Positions 17,641 to 26,390 are shown, numbered from the stretch's first letter. The stretch is DNA of 64,000 nt from an uncultured Butyricicoccus sp. (GCF_944381005.1 NZ_CALWJM010000031.1:1-64000); one strand, 5' to 3'. Notes: a model not told the origin generated them from the sequence alone. Numbers and translations are program-made.

Positions 17641-18672
17641 ATGGAACCCATCCCTTTATCTGGTGGACAGCTTTTGTTGACCAATCCAGATGACCACACA
17701 CTGCTTGCGCGCGAACCCGCTTTAATTGGCGGCGCGTTGGCGACCCACCCCGATGACCTTGAAAAATTGCGCATGACCTGTTCGGAAGTGCCGACAGGGC
17801 TGATGGTGCCCTGCCCGCTGGTGCCGCAGACGGTAGAAGTGCCGTTTGTGGAATCGTACATTGCAGCGTGCCGCAAGGCGTTCAAGCCGTTTGTGCGCTT
17901 GCAGCCCGCGTTCTATTATCTGCACGGGCTGCACAGCTTTCACGCACTGCGCGCGGCGGTGCTGGCAATGACCGACCTTTCGGGCGGTGCGCTCATGGCA
18001 GAATTGCCGGTCGATGCCGACGGGCGCATGGAGGACGGCACCGACTGCCTGGCAGCCGTAGCCGTGCTCCAGCGCATTGGTGTTTCGACCATCGTGCTGA
18101 CCGCAGAGGAATCGGCCGATTTGACCGACGCGCTGCGCGCGATTGCGCCCTATGCGCGGGTTTCGCTGGGCGTGCGCTGTCCGGCGGTGTGGCTGCTGCG
18201 CGATTTGGAATTGCCCAATGTAGAACTGTTTGTGCCCATGCAGCACGAGCGGGCGCGGCGGCTGGCCGATTTGGTGCGCACCCGCCCGCATACCCAGCGG
18301 CAGATAGTTGCGCGGGATTTGGAGGATGTGGTACTTGCGCCAGACGGGCGGGATGTACATTTTATCGACTGGACGACCAGTATTTCGGATGAAATCGTGT
18401 GCGACCATCTGTTGGATGAACGGCTGGTCGAACTGGAGGACGAAGCGCCCGCCGCGTTTAAACTGCTGCTCGAAGAAGAAGATGACCTGGTTGCGCTGGA
18501 AGAAAATCTGTATATGATTACTCGGCCGGTGTGCCTGTGCGCCGAGTCGCCCGAACTGCTCGAAAGGGCGCTGCGCATTTATGCGGGATTGGCGCTCTAT
18601 GACGGTACATGGGAGCAGGAAGCGCGGATTCTCAAATATTTTACCGAAAAATATGGCCTTATCTGCATGTGA
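17641..18672 (+). CDS. Unrecognised protein with faint MetH/TIM-barrel-like segment
   Basis: 343 residues, RBS AAGGAGG, no signal peptide or membrane segment, so cytoplasmic. I do not recognise the family with confidence. The segment from ~110 to 180 (ALMAELPVDADGRMEDGTD, then CLAAVAVLQRIGVSTIVLTAEE) resembles the part of cobalamin-dependent methionine synthase barrels where a 'GRT-x-x-G-T-D-P' motif is followed by a helix and strand. The catalytic Zn cysteines (G-C-C near the barrel end) are not seen. The C-terminal third is acidic (LVELEDEAPAAFKLLLEEEDDL). It sits between an exported protease and prmA; the operon gives no clear role. A degenerate methyltransferase barrel is a weak inference. 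Confidence 0.5.
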   Translation: MEPIPLSGGQLLLTNPDDHTLLAREPALIGGALATHPDDLEKLRMTCSEVPTGLMVPCPLVPQTVEVPFVESYIAACRKAFKPFVRLQPAFYYLHGLHSFHALRAAVLAMTDLSGGALMAELPVDADGRMEDGTDCLAAVAVLQRIGVSTIVLTAEESADLTDALRAIAPYARVSLGVRCPAVWLLRDLELPNVELFVPMQHERARRLADLVRTRPHTQRQIVARDLEDVVLAPDGRDVHFIDWTTSISDEIVCDHLLDERLVELEDEAPAAFKLLLEEEDDLVALEENLYMITRPVCLCAESPELLERALRIYAGLALYDGTWEQEARILKYFTEKYGLICM

Positions 18673-18687
18673 TAAAAGGAGAACCGA

Positions 18688-19650
18688 ATGGATTGGATTG
18701 AAGTGACCATTTTCACGACCACAGCGGGCATTGAACCGGTTGCGGACGTGCTGGAAGATTTGGGCATTGAGGGCTATGTGCTGGAGGATGCCGCCGATTT
18801 CGAGGAATTTTTGCAGGATACTGAGATATACTGGGATTATGTAGATGAGACACTGTGCCAGACGCTGCGCGGACAGGAGACCAAACTCAAAATCTACTTG
18901 GAAGATTCCGACAACGGACGCGCCGAGCTGGACGCGCTGCGCGCACGGCTCGCGGCACTCAAGGACGGCGACGAACAGCAAAAACTGGGACGGCTGACCA
19001 CCGAGCAGAGTGTGACCCGTCAGGAAGATTGGGAATGGGGCTGGAAGCAGTATTTTAAGCCGTTCCCGGTCGGCGAGCGGTTTTTGATTAAGCCGTCATG
19101 GGAGACGGTCGAGGACGCGCAGGGGCGGCAGATTTTGGAGATTGACCCGGCTTCCTCGTTCGGCACGGGAACCCATGACACCACACAGCTTTGTATTTCC
19201 ATGCTGGAAAAGACGGTCAAGGGCGGCGAAAAACTGCTGGATATGGGCACCGGTTCGGGCATTTTGGCGATTGCCGCCGGAATGTTGGGTGCAAATCCGG
19301 ATACCGCAGTGGATATTGATGCCCATTGCCTGACCTGTGCGCAGGAAAACGCCGAGCGCAACGGCGTGACGATTGGGCGCACGCTGCATGGCGACGCGCT
19401 GCGCGACCAAAAGTTAGCGCAAAAGATAGGCGACGGCTATCAAATCATCTGTGCCAATATCGTGGCAGATATCATTATTGGCATGGCGCCGATGTTTTAT
19501 GAAAAGCTGGTGTCGGGCGGCACGCTCATCACATCGGGCATTTTGGAGGAGCGCGCCGACGAAGTCGGACAGGCGCTCGAACAGGCTGGTTTTACGCTGT
19601 GTGACCGCGCGGTATCGGGCGGCTGGGCAGCCTTTACCGCCCGCCGATAA
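18688..19650 (+). CDS. prmA: Ribosomal protein L11 methyltransferase
   Basis: 320 residues. SAM-dependent enzyme that methylates L11 lysines and its N-terminus. The N-terminal substrate domain begins MDWIEVTIFTTTAGIEPVADVL. The Rossmann fold carries motif I LLDMGTGSGILAIAAGMLGA, the linker ASSFGTGTHDTTQLC characteristic of PrmA, and IICANIVADIIIGMAP (the N-P-P-Y equivalent region). Length fits Firmicutes PrmA. Start ATG follows AAAGGAGAACCGA; the gene is followed by rsmE, a common pairing. Confidence 0.95.
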   Translation: MDWIEVTIFTTTAGIEPVADVLEDLGIEGYVLEDAADFEEFLQDTEIYWDYVDETLCQTLRGQETKLKIYLEDSDNGRAELDALRARLAALKDGDEQQKLGRLTTEQSVTRQEDWEWGWKQYFKPFPVGERFLIKPSWETVEDAQGRQILEIDPASSFGTGTHDTTQLCISMLEKTVKGGEKLLDMGTGSGILAIAAGMLGANPDTAVDIDAHCLTCAQENAERNGVTIGRTLHGDALRDQKLAQKIGDGYQIICANIVADIIIGMAPMFYEKLVSGGTLITSGILEERADEVGQALEQAGFTLCDRAVSGGWAAFTARR

Positions 19651-19757
19651 GGCTTTTTTGCGCGATTTAGGGCGGCTTTCGACGAAAATCCCCCTAGACA
19701 AGCGGCGCAGAGTTTGCTAAAATGGTTTGAGAATACCCAAAGCGGGAGGGAAACACC

Positions 19758-20489
19758 TTGCCCAGATTTTTTATCGACTGCGCCCCACAGGGCGACCAAA
19801 TTGTACTGACTGGTGACGACGCGCATCATATGGTGCGCGTGCTGCGCATGAAACCGGGTGAAACACTGACCGTGTGTGATGGCGCGGGCACCGATTATGA
19901 ATGTACGCTGACCGCGCTGGAAGGCAATACAGCACAGTGCCGGATAGATGCCCGTACCCCGTCGCGCGGGGAACCGTCGGTGCCGGTGACGCTGTTCATG
20001 GCGCTGCCCAAGGGCGACAAAATGGATTTTATTGTGCAAAAGGCGGTCGAACTGGGTGCAAGCCGCGTGTGTCCCTATGTGGCATCGCGCAGTGTGTCGC
20101 GGCCGGACGGCAAGGCACTGGCAAAAAAGACCGAGCGCTGGCGCAAGATTGCGCGCGAAGCGGCGCAGCAGTGCGGCCGGGGGCGCGTGCCCGAAGTGGC
20201 CGATTGTCTGTCGTTTGACGCGGCGGTGTGTCAGGCGGCACAGGCCGAACTGCCGTTGTTTTTCTATGAAAAGGAAGTACAGACCGGCGTGCGCAGCGTG
20301 CTGACCGCACAATCCTTCGGTTCGGCGGCCGTGTTCATCGGGCCGGAAGGCGGGTTTGAGGACGAGGAAGCGCAAGCGGCGGTACAGGCCGGACTCAAAA
20401 GCGTTTCGCTTGGCCCGCGTATTCTGCGATGTGAGACCGCACCACTGGCGGCACTGACGGCCGTATTGTATGAGAGCGGCAATTTATGA
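19758..20489 (+). CDS. rsmE: 16S rRNA m3U1498 methyltransferase
   Basis: 243 residues from a TTG start with RBS GGGAGG; the N-terminus PRFFIDCA...LTGDDAHHMVRVLRMKPGE is the canonical PUA-like domain of RsmE (H-H-x-x-V-L-R). The SPOUT methyltransferase part has QKAVELGASRVCPYVASRSV, KIAREAAQQCGRGRVPEV and the SAM-binding knot FIGPEGGFEDEEAQAA ... LGPRILRCETAPLAALTAVLY. Methylates N3 of U1498 in the decoding region. prmA and rsmE adjacent make a translation-modification pair. Confidence 0.96.
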   Translation: MPRFFIDCAPQGDQIVLTGDDAHHMVRVLRMKPGETLTVCDGAGTDYECTLTALEGNTAQCRIDARTPSRGEPSVPVTLFMALPKGDKMDFIVQKAVELGASRVCPYVASRSVSRPDGKALAKKTERWRKIAREAAQQCGRGRVPEVADCLSFDAAVCQAAQAELPLFFYEKEVQTGVRSVLTAQSFGSAAVFIGPEGGFEDEEAQAAVQAGLKSVSLGPRILRCETAPLAALTAVLYESGNL

Positions 20490-20511
20490 GAGATATTAGG
20501 AGTTGATTTTT

Positions 20512-21315
20512 TTGGCTGCACAGATGCCTGAAAAAAATAGCAAACAGACCATGCCCGGCAAAGCCGATACGAGAAAAAGCGATTATATTACCAACAAAGT
20601 GCTGTTGGTGTTTTCGGGTTGCCTGCTGGGTGTGCTCGGCCTGATGTTCCTGAACAATGTGCTGAGTTATTCGGTACATTGGGCGATTGGCCTTCAGGCC
20701 GTTCAGGTATTGCGCGTGGTGGGCGTAGTGCTTGCGGCGGCGGGCGTGGTGGTCATGCTGCGCGAGCGCAAGCGCGGGTTTGACCTGTCCTATCGCGTGT
20801 TCAAGGGCAGTACGTTGTTGGTGTTTGGACTGGCGCTCATTGTGATTTTCTCGATTGTGAGCTGGAATACCACGTCGGGTATTAAGTTCCTTTATGTTGC
20901 GCTGCCCGCTTTTGCGTTTGCCTATCTGATTTATCATTCGTATCAGCCTGAATTTTTTATCATTGCACTTGATTGTGCGGCTGGTGCGGGCGCGGTGGCG
21001 CTGGGGCAGACCGCACACGGCGAGCGGTATAAAATGCCCATTCTGGTGCTGACGCTCATTGTGTTTGTCGTGCAGCTTATCTGCGTAGCCAAGGTCAAGA
21101 GCGATTTGGGTCGGATTCATCTGGGCAAAAAGCGCAAGTATGTGTTTGACTTTTCCAACAATGCCTATCTGATGATGTTTTTGACGCCGGTGGTCATGGC
21201 GGTGATTGCGGTCGTAGGGCTGACCTTGACCGGCAGGGTGCCGCTTGTGAGCATGATTACAGCGGGCGCGTATTTCTTTGTCACGGCGGTCTATTATACA
21301 GTCAAGCTGGTATAA
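20512..21315 (+). CDS. Polytopic membrane protein of unknown function
   Basis: Start set at TTG 20512 because AGGAG (20498-20502) is nine bases ahead; another in-frame TTG at 20503 abuts that RBS and is unlikely. 267 residues with about eight hydrophobic segments spread from ~25 to the end (for example VLLVFSGCLLGVLGLMFL, VVGVVLAAAGVVVML, MMFLTPVVMAVIAVVGL, AGAYFFVTAVYYTV). The soluble N-terminus is short and charged. No transporter or enzyme motif is evident. It is 22 bp after rsmE and probably cotranscribed. Confidence 0.7.
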   Translation: MAAQMPEKNSKQTMPGKADTRKSDYITNKVLLVFSGCLLGVLGLMFLNNVLSYSVHWAIGLQAVQVLRVVGVVLAAAGVVVMLRERKRGFDLSYRVFKGSTLLVFGLALIVIFSIVSWNTTSGIKFLYVALPAFAFAYLIYHSYQPEFFIIALDCAAGAGAVALGQTAHGERYKMPILVLTLIVFVVQLICVAKVKSDLGRIHLGKKRKYVFDFSNNAYLMMFLTPVVMAVIAVVGLTLTGRVPLVSMITAGAYFFVTAVYYTVKLV

Positions 21316-21402
21316 GATGCGCGTGTGTTCTGGGGGTGCAACAGCCCCCGGAACGGCTGCAATTTGCCGTCAAAAAAATTTTTAAAAAATTTGAAAAAAG
21401 CG

Positions 21403-21431
21403 TTGACAAATCGGGTATCACCAGATATAAT
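21403..21431 (+). promoter_or_regulatory. Promoter of the tRNA operon
   Basis: Perfect consensus: TTGACA (21403-21408), 17-bp spacer, TATAAT (21426-21431), 44 bases upstream of the first tRNA, in an AT-rich stretch typical of stable-RNA promoters. Confidence 0.9.
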
Positions 21432-21475
21432 AAATATCGTCGCTGGCGGAAAGCCACGAACTGAACTGTGCATAA

Positions 21476-21552
21476 GGCGGTATAGCTTAGTTGGCTAGAG
21501 CGTTCGGTTCATACCCGAAAGGTCATTGGTTCAAGTCCAATTACCGCTACCA
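21476..21552 (+). tRNA. tRNA-Met (CAT), elongator
   Basis: Cloverleaf: acceptor GGCGGTA pairs with TACCGCT; anticodon loop TTCATAC; T-arm GGTTCAAGTCC; encoded CCA. The first pair is G-U, not the unpaired C-A of initiator tRNA, so this is elongator Met or a CAT tRNA modified to Ile2. Confidence 0.93.
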
Positions 21553-21559
21553 TAGTTTT

Positions 21560-21634
21560 GGCCCGTTGGTCAAGTGGTTAAGACACGGCCCTTTCACGGC
21601 TGTAACATGGGTTCGAATCCCGTACGGGTCACCA
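21560..21634 (+). tRNA. tRNA-Glu (TTC)
   Basis: Acceptor GGCCCGT pairs with ACGGGTC; anticodon loop CTTTCAC gives TTC; T-arm GGGTTCGAATCCC; encoded CCA end. Confidence 0.95.
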
Positions 21635-21636
21635 AA

Positions 21637-21712
21637 GGAAGTTTAGCTCAGCTGGGAGAGCATCTGCCTTACAAGCAGAGGGTCACAGGTTCGAGCCCTG
21701 TAACTTCCACCA
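21637..21712 (+). tRNA. tRNA-Val (TAC)
   Basis: Acceptor GGAAGTT pairs with AACTTCC; anticodon loop CTTACAA gives TAC; D-arm GCTCAGCTGGGAGAGC; T-arm CAGGTTCGAGCCCTG; encoded CCA. Confidence 0.96.
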
Positions 21713-21716
21713 TAAC

Positions 21717-21750
21717 AAAAAGAGACGCAACCGCGTCTCTTTTTTGTTTT
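21717..21750 (+). terminator. Terminator of the tRNA operon
   Basis: Stem AGAGACGC / GCGTCTCT (21721-21728, 21733-21740) with AACC loop and T-rich tail. Confidence 0.9.
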
Positions 21751-21770
21751 CTACTGTTTTGCGTGTGATA

Positions 21771-21812
21771 AAAAATATCCTGCCATCCCAATCGGATGGC
21801 AGGATATTTTTT
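21771..21812. terminator. Bidirectional terminator for the YitT gene
   Basis: Long stem around ATATCCTGCCATCC / GGATGGCAGGATAT with A-run on the left and T-run on the right; on the minus strand it follows the yitT-like gene directly. Confidence 0.85.
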
Positions 21813-21828
21813 TGCAGGCAGGCCGGTG

Positions 21829-22692
21829 TCAATCGGTGGGTTTCTGATAGAAGCGACCGTTTAGCATTTCGGTGCGCTGGATGTTGACAAAGGCTTTGGG
21901 GTCGATGGCGTGGATACGCGCACAGACCAGTTTTAATTCATCGCTGGACACGATAGAATAGAGCATTTGCCGTTCCTGCCGCTTATAGCAGCCCACGCCT
22001 TTGAATAGGGTAGCGTCGTGGTTTGTGACTTCGGCAATCATCTGATAGATTTCTTCGGCATGGTCGGTGATAATCCACAGGGTATGGCGCTGATAGCGCT
22101 TGTGCAGCGCGTGAATGACTTGGGTAGAGACAAATTGGAAGATGATAGAATACAGTGCTTTGTCCCAGCCGAACAGCATACCGGCAATGCCCAGAACGAC
22201 GACGTTCATTAAAAAGATGGCGTTCCAGCAGTCGCGCCCTTTGATTTCACCCATAAACAGGCCGATGGTGTCAGTGCCGCCGCCCGAAGCGTTTGCCAGC
22301 AGACACAGCGACACGGCAAAACCGTTAAAGATACCGCCAAACACAGCCACCAGCAAGGGGTCTTGCGTGATGGGGACGGTGGGGAAAACGTCGGTCAGGA
22401 AGCCGACCAGAAAGACGCAGACGACCGAAAGGGCGGTCAGTTTTTTGCCCAGATAGCGGAAACTGATGTACAGAGGAATCAGGTTCAGGGTGTAGTTGAC
22501 AAGTGCGAATGGGGGCGAGATGTGGGCGAATTTTTCAAAGCAGGCGATGATAAGCAGCGAGATGCCGTTAAAGCCGCCCGAAAAGATACCGCCGGGGCGG
22601 GCGAAACTTTTGATGGTGAATGCCATAACGAAGGCTGCTGCGACGACGAGCGCCATGCGCTGCCAAAAAGGCTGCTGTTTTTTCTTGGTCAT
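21829..22692 (-). CDS. YitT family membrane protein (YitT_membrane + DUF2179)
   Basis: 287 residues. Five to six membrane helices occupy ~12-190, including the family motif FARPGGIFSGGFNGISLL near the start and ANASGGGTDTIGLFMGEI at ~133-150. The C-terminal soluble DUF2179 domain (~200-285) has WIITDHAEEIYQMIAE, ATLFKGVGCYKRQERQMLYSIV and ends KAFVNIQRTEMLNGRF. Firmicutes genomes carry several paralogues; substrate and role are not established. RBS AAGGAGGGG precedes the ATG. Confidence 0.93.
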   Translation of the reverse strand: MTKKKQQPFWQRMALVVAAAFVMAFTIKSFARPGGIFSGGFNGISLLIIACFEKFAHISPPFALVNYTLNLIPLYISFRYLGKKLTALSVVCVFLVGFLTDVFPTVPITQDPLLVAVFGGIFNGFAVSLCLLANASGGGTDTIGLFMGEIKGRDCWNAIFLMNVVVLGIAGMLFGWDKALYSIIFQFVSTQVIHALHKRYQRHTLWIITDHAEEIYQMIAEVTNHDATLFKGVGCYKRQERQMLYSIVSSDELKLVCARIHAIDPKAFVNIQRTEMLNGRFYQKPTD

Positions 22693-23001
22693 AGCAAATT
22701 CCCCTCCTTCAGGTAGAGTTTGTCATTTGGTATATGTCTATGATATCGGCTTGCCCGGTAAAATGCAAGGAGGAAAATGAGCGGGCGCTTACCCAAAAAA
22801 TGCGGTATGTATCCCTGTGTTTTATCGCGTTCCTCGACGAACGGCGGGAGGAACTGCGGGGAAAGCGCGTAAAACCCATTGCCGCGCCATTTCTGCCGTA
22901 AAAAACGGTTGGGCGGGCGATATTTCCGGCTGTATTTTCCGACGCCCTGCGCAGCAGCCTTGCGGTATACTGTTCCCACCAAACAAAGGAGGGATACGCG
23001 A
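22693..23001. other. Divergent intergenic region between yitT-like gene and spoIIE
   Basis: About 300 bp without a supported gene. It holds the minus-strand promoter described separately, and near 22966 a TATACT that could be a -10 for spoIIE, but no convincing -35. I looked for an unambiguous Spo0A box (TTTGTCGAA) and did not find one. Confidence 0.5.
22740..22768 (-). promoter_or_regulatory. Promoter of the YitT gene
   Basis: Minus strand: TTGCAT (22763-22768), 17-bp spacer, TATCAT (22740-22745), ~45 bases before the start codon. Confidence 0.5.
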
Positions 23002-25353
23002 ATGGACAAGCGTTTGTTGGCAAAGAAGGGATTTACGGTCGCGGCACATGCGGGCAGCTTGGCACAGCGGCTGCACAACGATGACCGCGTACACCGGCTC
23101 TATGGGGCGGCACAACAGTTTGTATTGGCGTTTGTGCTGGCGCGCGGCACGATGTTCGGCGGCTATGCGCCGTTTGGACTGGCGCTGACGGCAGCGGCGG
23201 CCGGAGTTGGCGGCGGCTGTGCGGCGCTGCTGGGGCTGGCGTTGGGCAGCTTTTTTCTGTGCGGTGGTATGTATGGGGTTACGGCGGCGGCAAGCGGATT
23301 GCTTGCACTGGTGTGTGCCCATGTGTTCGACAGCGACTTACGCCGGAAGGTTTGGTTCATGCCGATTTGTGCGATGGCCTGTATGGGCGGCACCGGTTTT
23401 GTACTTATCCCATCGTTCACACCGGCCAATGTGGCGCGGTTTGCCTGTGTCGTGGCAGCCACGGGCGCCCTGACTGCGTGTTATCAGTTCGCGCTTGGCC
23501 CGGCACGACCGGTGCGGCTGCTGCGGCCAGCCGGATTGCTGGCTATCACGGCTTCGCTGCTGGTCACACTGTCCGACCTGACCTTGCTCGGCACGATTTC
23601 ACCCGCCCGCATTTTGCTCTATGCGCTGGTGCTGGCGGCGGCCTATCTGGGCGGCAGCGCGACCGGTACCGTGGCGGGTGTGGCGGCGGGCGCGATGTTG
23701 GACGCCATCAGCGGACAGGGGGCGTTCTTCACCTGTGTCTATGGGTTGTCTGCGCTCATCGCGGGCGCGTTTCAGAATGCGGGGCGCATTGGCTTCGCAG
23801 TCGCCGCGATGATTGCGGGCGTGGGCGCATCGCTCGTCGGAGCGGACAACCCGGTCTTTGTCTTTGCGCTGTATGAGGGTATTTTTTCGGTTCTGTTGTA
23901 TGCGGCTGTGCCCGCCAGTGTGTGGCAGTATGCCCGTGATATTTTCATGCCGGTGCGGCGGGATACGACCGAGAGTATTCAGCGCATCCGGCATACGGCC
24001 GGACGCTATGCGAACGAGGCGTCGGCAGCCTTTCAGGAATTATATCTTGCACTGCAAAGCGGTGTGGAACACGGGCGCGCACAGGCAAATGATGAGGTGC
24101 GGGCGGTCTTTGACCGCGCGACCGATGCGGTGTGCGCGCACTGTGAAGCGTGCGGCGCGTGCTGGCAAAAGGAGTCTGTCGCCACAATGGACGCATTTCA
24201 CACGATGGCGGTGCCCATGCTCAAGCGCGGGCGCGCCCAAGCCGGGGATTTTCCGCCCGGATTTCAGGGTCGGTGTGTACACCTGCCCGAACTCATTCAA
24301 GCCATCAACCGCGGCTTAGCCGCGCTGCATGAGCGGCAGGCATATCGCCGCCGCGCCTTGGAAAACCGCGACTTAATCGCCCAGCAATATGCCGGTCTGA
24401 CCGAAATCTTGAAGCAGGTGGGAGGCAGTTTGTCGGCAGACCAGACATCATTGCCGGTGCGGGAGCGGCAGGTGCGTTCCTATGCGCAGGCGTTCGGCAA
24501 GATTGACAAAGTGGCGGTGTTCCGCGATACAAGCAGCCGTCTGCGCGTCGAACTGGCCGGTGAAGGCGCTATGCGCATTTTGCAGGACAGAAAAGGGTTT
24601 GCGATTGGCTTGTCGGCGCTGCTGGGCTGCGGGCTGAGCGAGCCGGAGTGCCTGACCGATGACCTTGGCACACGCATTGTATTGCGTGAACAGGCGCCTT
24701 ACCGCGTGGTGATGGGCATGAGTCAAAAACAGAAGGAGGGTGAACTGGTTTCAGGAGATACCGTACATTCGTTCGTGACCGAGGATGGACGGGCGTGTAT
24801 GCTGTTGGCGGACGGCATGGGAACGGGAAGCGAGGCGGCGCAGGATAGTAGGATGCTGCTAACGATGCTGGAACGCTTCCTCAAAGCGGGTATTGCGGTT
24901 GACGACGCGCTGCAAACGGTTGCGCCAGCCTTTCGGATGCGGGTGGAAGGGCTGCGCGGGGTGACGCTGGACGCGCTGACCGTTGACCTATATACCGGCA
25001 AAGCCGACTGTCTGAAATGCGGAGCCGCGCCCAGTTACTTAAAGACCGGAGGGGGTGTGACGACACTGGCGGGCGAAAGCCTGCCCATCGGCCTGATGCA
25101 GTCGCCCGACGAGGCCGAACCGATTCCGCTGCGCATGATGCACGGCGACCTGTTTGTTATGCTGTCGGATGGGGTGTCCGACGGCACCGATGATGCGTGG
25201 GTACAGCAGCTTCTGGCCGAGCGGGCAGGAGACAGCCCCAAGGAGTTGGCCGCACGGTTGGTGGCGGCGGCCGCCGAGCGGGGTGCTGTAGACGACATGA
25301 CCGCATTGGTGGTGCGGCTGGAGCGGCGAAAACCGACCGACGCAATGGTATAA
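23002..25353 (+). CDS. spoIIE: Stage II sporulation protein E (SpoIIE phosphatase)
   Basis: 783 residues from the ATG after AAGGAGGG; an upstream in-frame extension lacks an RBS. SpoIIE dephosphorylates SpoIIAA to release sigma-F in the forespore and takes part in polar septation. The N-terminal half has ~10 hydrophobic segments (~45-325) as in the family. A cysteine-rich central part contains AVCAHCEACGACWQKES. The C-terminal PP2C domain starts VVMGMSQKQKEGELVSGD and carries metal-binding MLLADGMGTGSEAAQDSR (~599-616), ALTVDLYTGKADCLKCGAAPSYL and FVMLSDGVSDGTDD. This is the clearest marker that the organism sporulates. Confidence 0.95.
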   Translation: MDKRLLAKKGFTVAAHAGSLAQRLHNDDRVHRLYGAAQQFVLAFVLARGTMFGGYAPFGLALTAAAAGVGGGCAALLGLALGSFFLCGGMYGVTAAASGLLALVCAHVFDSDLRRKVWFMPICAMACMGGTGFVLIPSFTPANVARFACVVAATGALTACYQFALGPARPVRLLRPAGLLAITASLLVTLSDLTLLGTISPARILLYALVLAAAYLGGSATGTVAGVAAGAMLDAISGQGAFFTCVYGLSALIAGAFQNAGRIGFAVAAMIAGVGASLVGADNPVFVFALYEGIFSVLLYAAVPASVWQYARDIFMPVRRDTTESIQRIRHTAGRYANEASAAFQELYLALQSGVEHGRAQANDEVRAVFDRATDAVCAHCEACGACWQKESVATMDAFHTMAVPMLKRGRAQAGDFPPGFQGRCVHLPELIQAINRGLAALHERQAYRRRALENRDLIAQQYAGLTEILKQVGGSLSADQTSLPVRERQVRSYAQAFGKIDKVAVFRDTSSRLRVELAGEGAMRILQDRKGFAIGLSALLGCGLSEPECLTDDLGTRIVLREQAPYRVVMGMSQKQKEGELVSGDTVHSFVTEDGRACMLLADGMGTGSEAAQDSRMLLTMLERFLKAGIAVDDALQTVAPAFRMRVEGLRGVTLDALTVDLYTGKADCLKCGAAPSYLKTGGGVTTLAGESLPIGLMQSPDEAEPIPLRMMHGDLFVMLSDGVSDGTDDAWVQQLLAERAGDSPKELAARLVAAAAERGAVDDMTALVVRLERRKPTDAMV

Positions 25354-25411
25354 CGTCCCCTTTGCAGGGGCATACTGGAAAGGAAGTGAAAAACAAGGAG
25401 GAAGTAAAGCG

Positions 25412-25681
25412 ATGGTCAAAGGAGTATCCAAGCGGGTCGTAGTGGTGCGGCCGGATGACAGTCATTTTTTTGAGCAGGCGTTCTTCATCGTGCGGGAAGG
25501 GCGGACTGCTTCGGGGGACGCGCTCAGAGAAGCATGCGCTCTGGCGGCGCGTTACCACGCAAAACATCCGGCAAGACCGCTGCCCATTCGGCGGTATACC
25601 GCGCCCCAACTGGCGCTGTCGGCCTTGGGAGGAGGTGGACTGGTCGGGCTGGTCTGGGCGTTGTCGATGGGCGCTTTTTAA
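25412..25681 (+). CDS. Small conserved-type protein with C-terminal membrane helix
   Basis: 89 residues, RBS AAGGAGGAAG. The N-terminus (MVKGVSKRVVVVRPDDSHFFEQAFFIVRE) forms a short basic strand-helix unit, then a helix (ALREACALAARYHA). The last ~25 residues are hydrophobic (LALSALGGGGLVGLVWALSM). From memory, similar small proteins sit near spoIIE in Oscillospiraceae and are sometimes mislabelled translation initiation factors; I cannot verify that. It follows spoIIE by 58 bp and may be cotranscribed, which would suggest a sporulation or envelope role (inference). Confidence 0.65.
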   Translation: MVKGVSKRVVVVRPDDSHFFEQAFFIVREGRTASGDALREACALAARYHAKHPARPLPIRRYTAPQLALSALGGGGLVGLVWALSMGAF

Positions 25682-25783
25682 CACATCGTGAATTCTTTTT
25701 GAATTTCTTTGCCGTGCCCTTGAGAAGCCGGTACGGATTTGGTATAGTGGAGATACCTAAAAGAGAAAGCATGGTGTGAAAGC

Positions 25784-26293
25784 GTGACATTTGCGACCTT
25801 TTTGGACTTCTTTGCGCAATATGGGTATCTGTTTATTCTGGTCATCTGTTACTGTGAATATCTCAACCTGCCCGGATTTCCAGCCGGACTGATTATGCCG
25901 GGTATCGGCGTGCTGGCCGGGCAGAGCGACCTCAATTTACCCGGTGCGCTGGTGCTGTCCATTTTCGCGGGCACGCTGGCCAGCCTGACCATTTATGCCA
26001 TTTGCCGCTTTGGTGGCGCACCGCTGCTGCACAAGCTGTTCGGCAAGAGTAAAAAATTTCAGCGATTTGTGAATGAGTGTCACTGTAAAATCGAACTGCA
26101 CGGCAACCGTGCGTTGTTTCTGTGCCGTCTCATTCCCGTGCTGCGTACCATTGTGTCCATTCCTGCCGGATTGCTCAAAGTGCCGGTGCGCGATTATACG
26201 ATTTGGTCGGCGGCTGGTATCGCCTGTTGGAATACGGTGTTGATTGTGACCGGTTATCTGGGCGGCAATGTGGTGATTGCCTGCCTGACTTGA
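25784..26293 (+). CDS. DedA family membrane protein
   Basis: 169 residues from a GTG start with a weak RBS; the stop-bounded frame leaves little choice. DedA features: FFAQYGYLFILVICYCEYLNLPGFPAGLIMPGIGVLAG at the N-terminus (the re-entrant loop with E and P-x-P-G), then HGNRALFLCRLIPVLRTIVSIPAGLLKVP, the conserved F-x-x-R-x-x-P-x-x-R...P-A-G motif, and a last helix. DedA proteins are lipid scramblases/flippases, some for undecaprenyl phosphate or PE. At ~170 residues it is slightly short for the family. Confidence 0.88.
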   Translation: MTFATFLDFFAQYGYLFILVICYCEYLNLPGFPAGLIMPGIGVLAGQSDLNLPGALVLSIFAGTLASLTIYAICRFGGAPLLHKLFGKSKKFQRFVNECHCKIELHGNRALFLCRLIPVLRTIVSIPAGLLKVPVRDYTIWSAAGIACWNTVLIVTGYLGGNVVIACLT

Positions 26294-26344
26294 GTGGTGT
26301 CCTGTGGACAAAGTTTGCTGTTTTTCTGTGGGTTCTAACATGTT

Positions 26345-26390
26345 CAAAAACCAAAGTCCTGCCATTGTTTTGGCAGGACTTTGGTTTTTG
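26345..26390. terminator. Perfect 20-bp stem terminator
   Basis: CAAAAACCAAAGTCCTGCCA pairs without mismatch with 26371-26390; loop of six; ends in TTTTTG on one strand and mirrors it on the other. It is 50 bases after the DedA gene. Confidence 0.8.

Noticed and set aside
17722..18981. 419-codon minus-strand frame over the unknown gene and prmA
   Set aside because: Low-complexity His/Arg/Gln-rich translation typical of shadows; plus-strand genes have RBS and normal composition.
21476..21552. Initiator tRNA-fMet
   Set aside because: The first acceptor pair is G-U and the anticodon stem lacks the three G-C pairs of initiator tRNA, so elongator-type CAT tRNA is called.
22825..22860. Spo0A box before spoIIE (CCTCGACGAA near 22836)
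   Set aside because: Only a partial match to TTTGTCGAA and far from the start; not enough to call.
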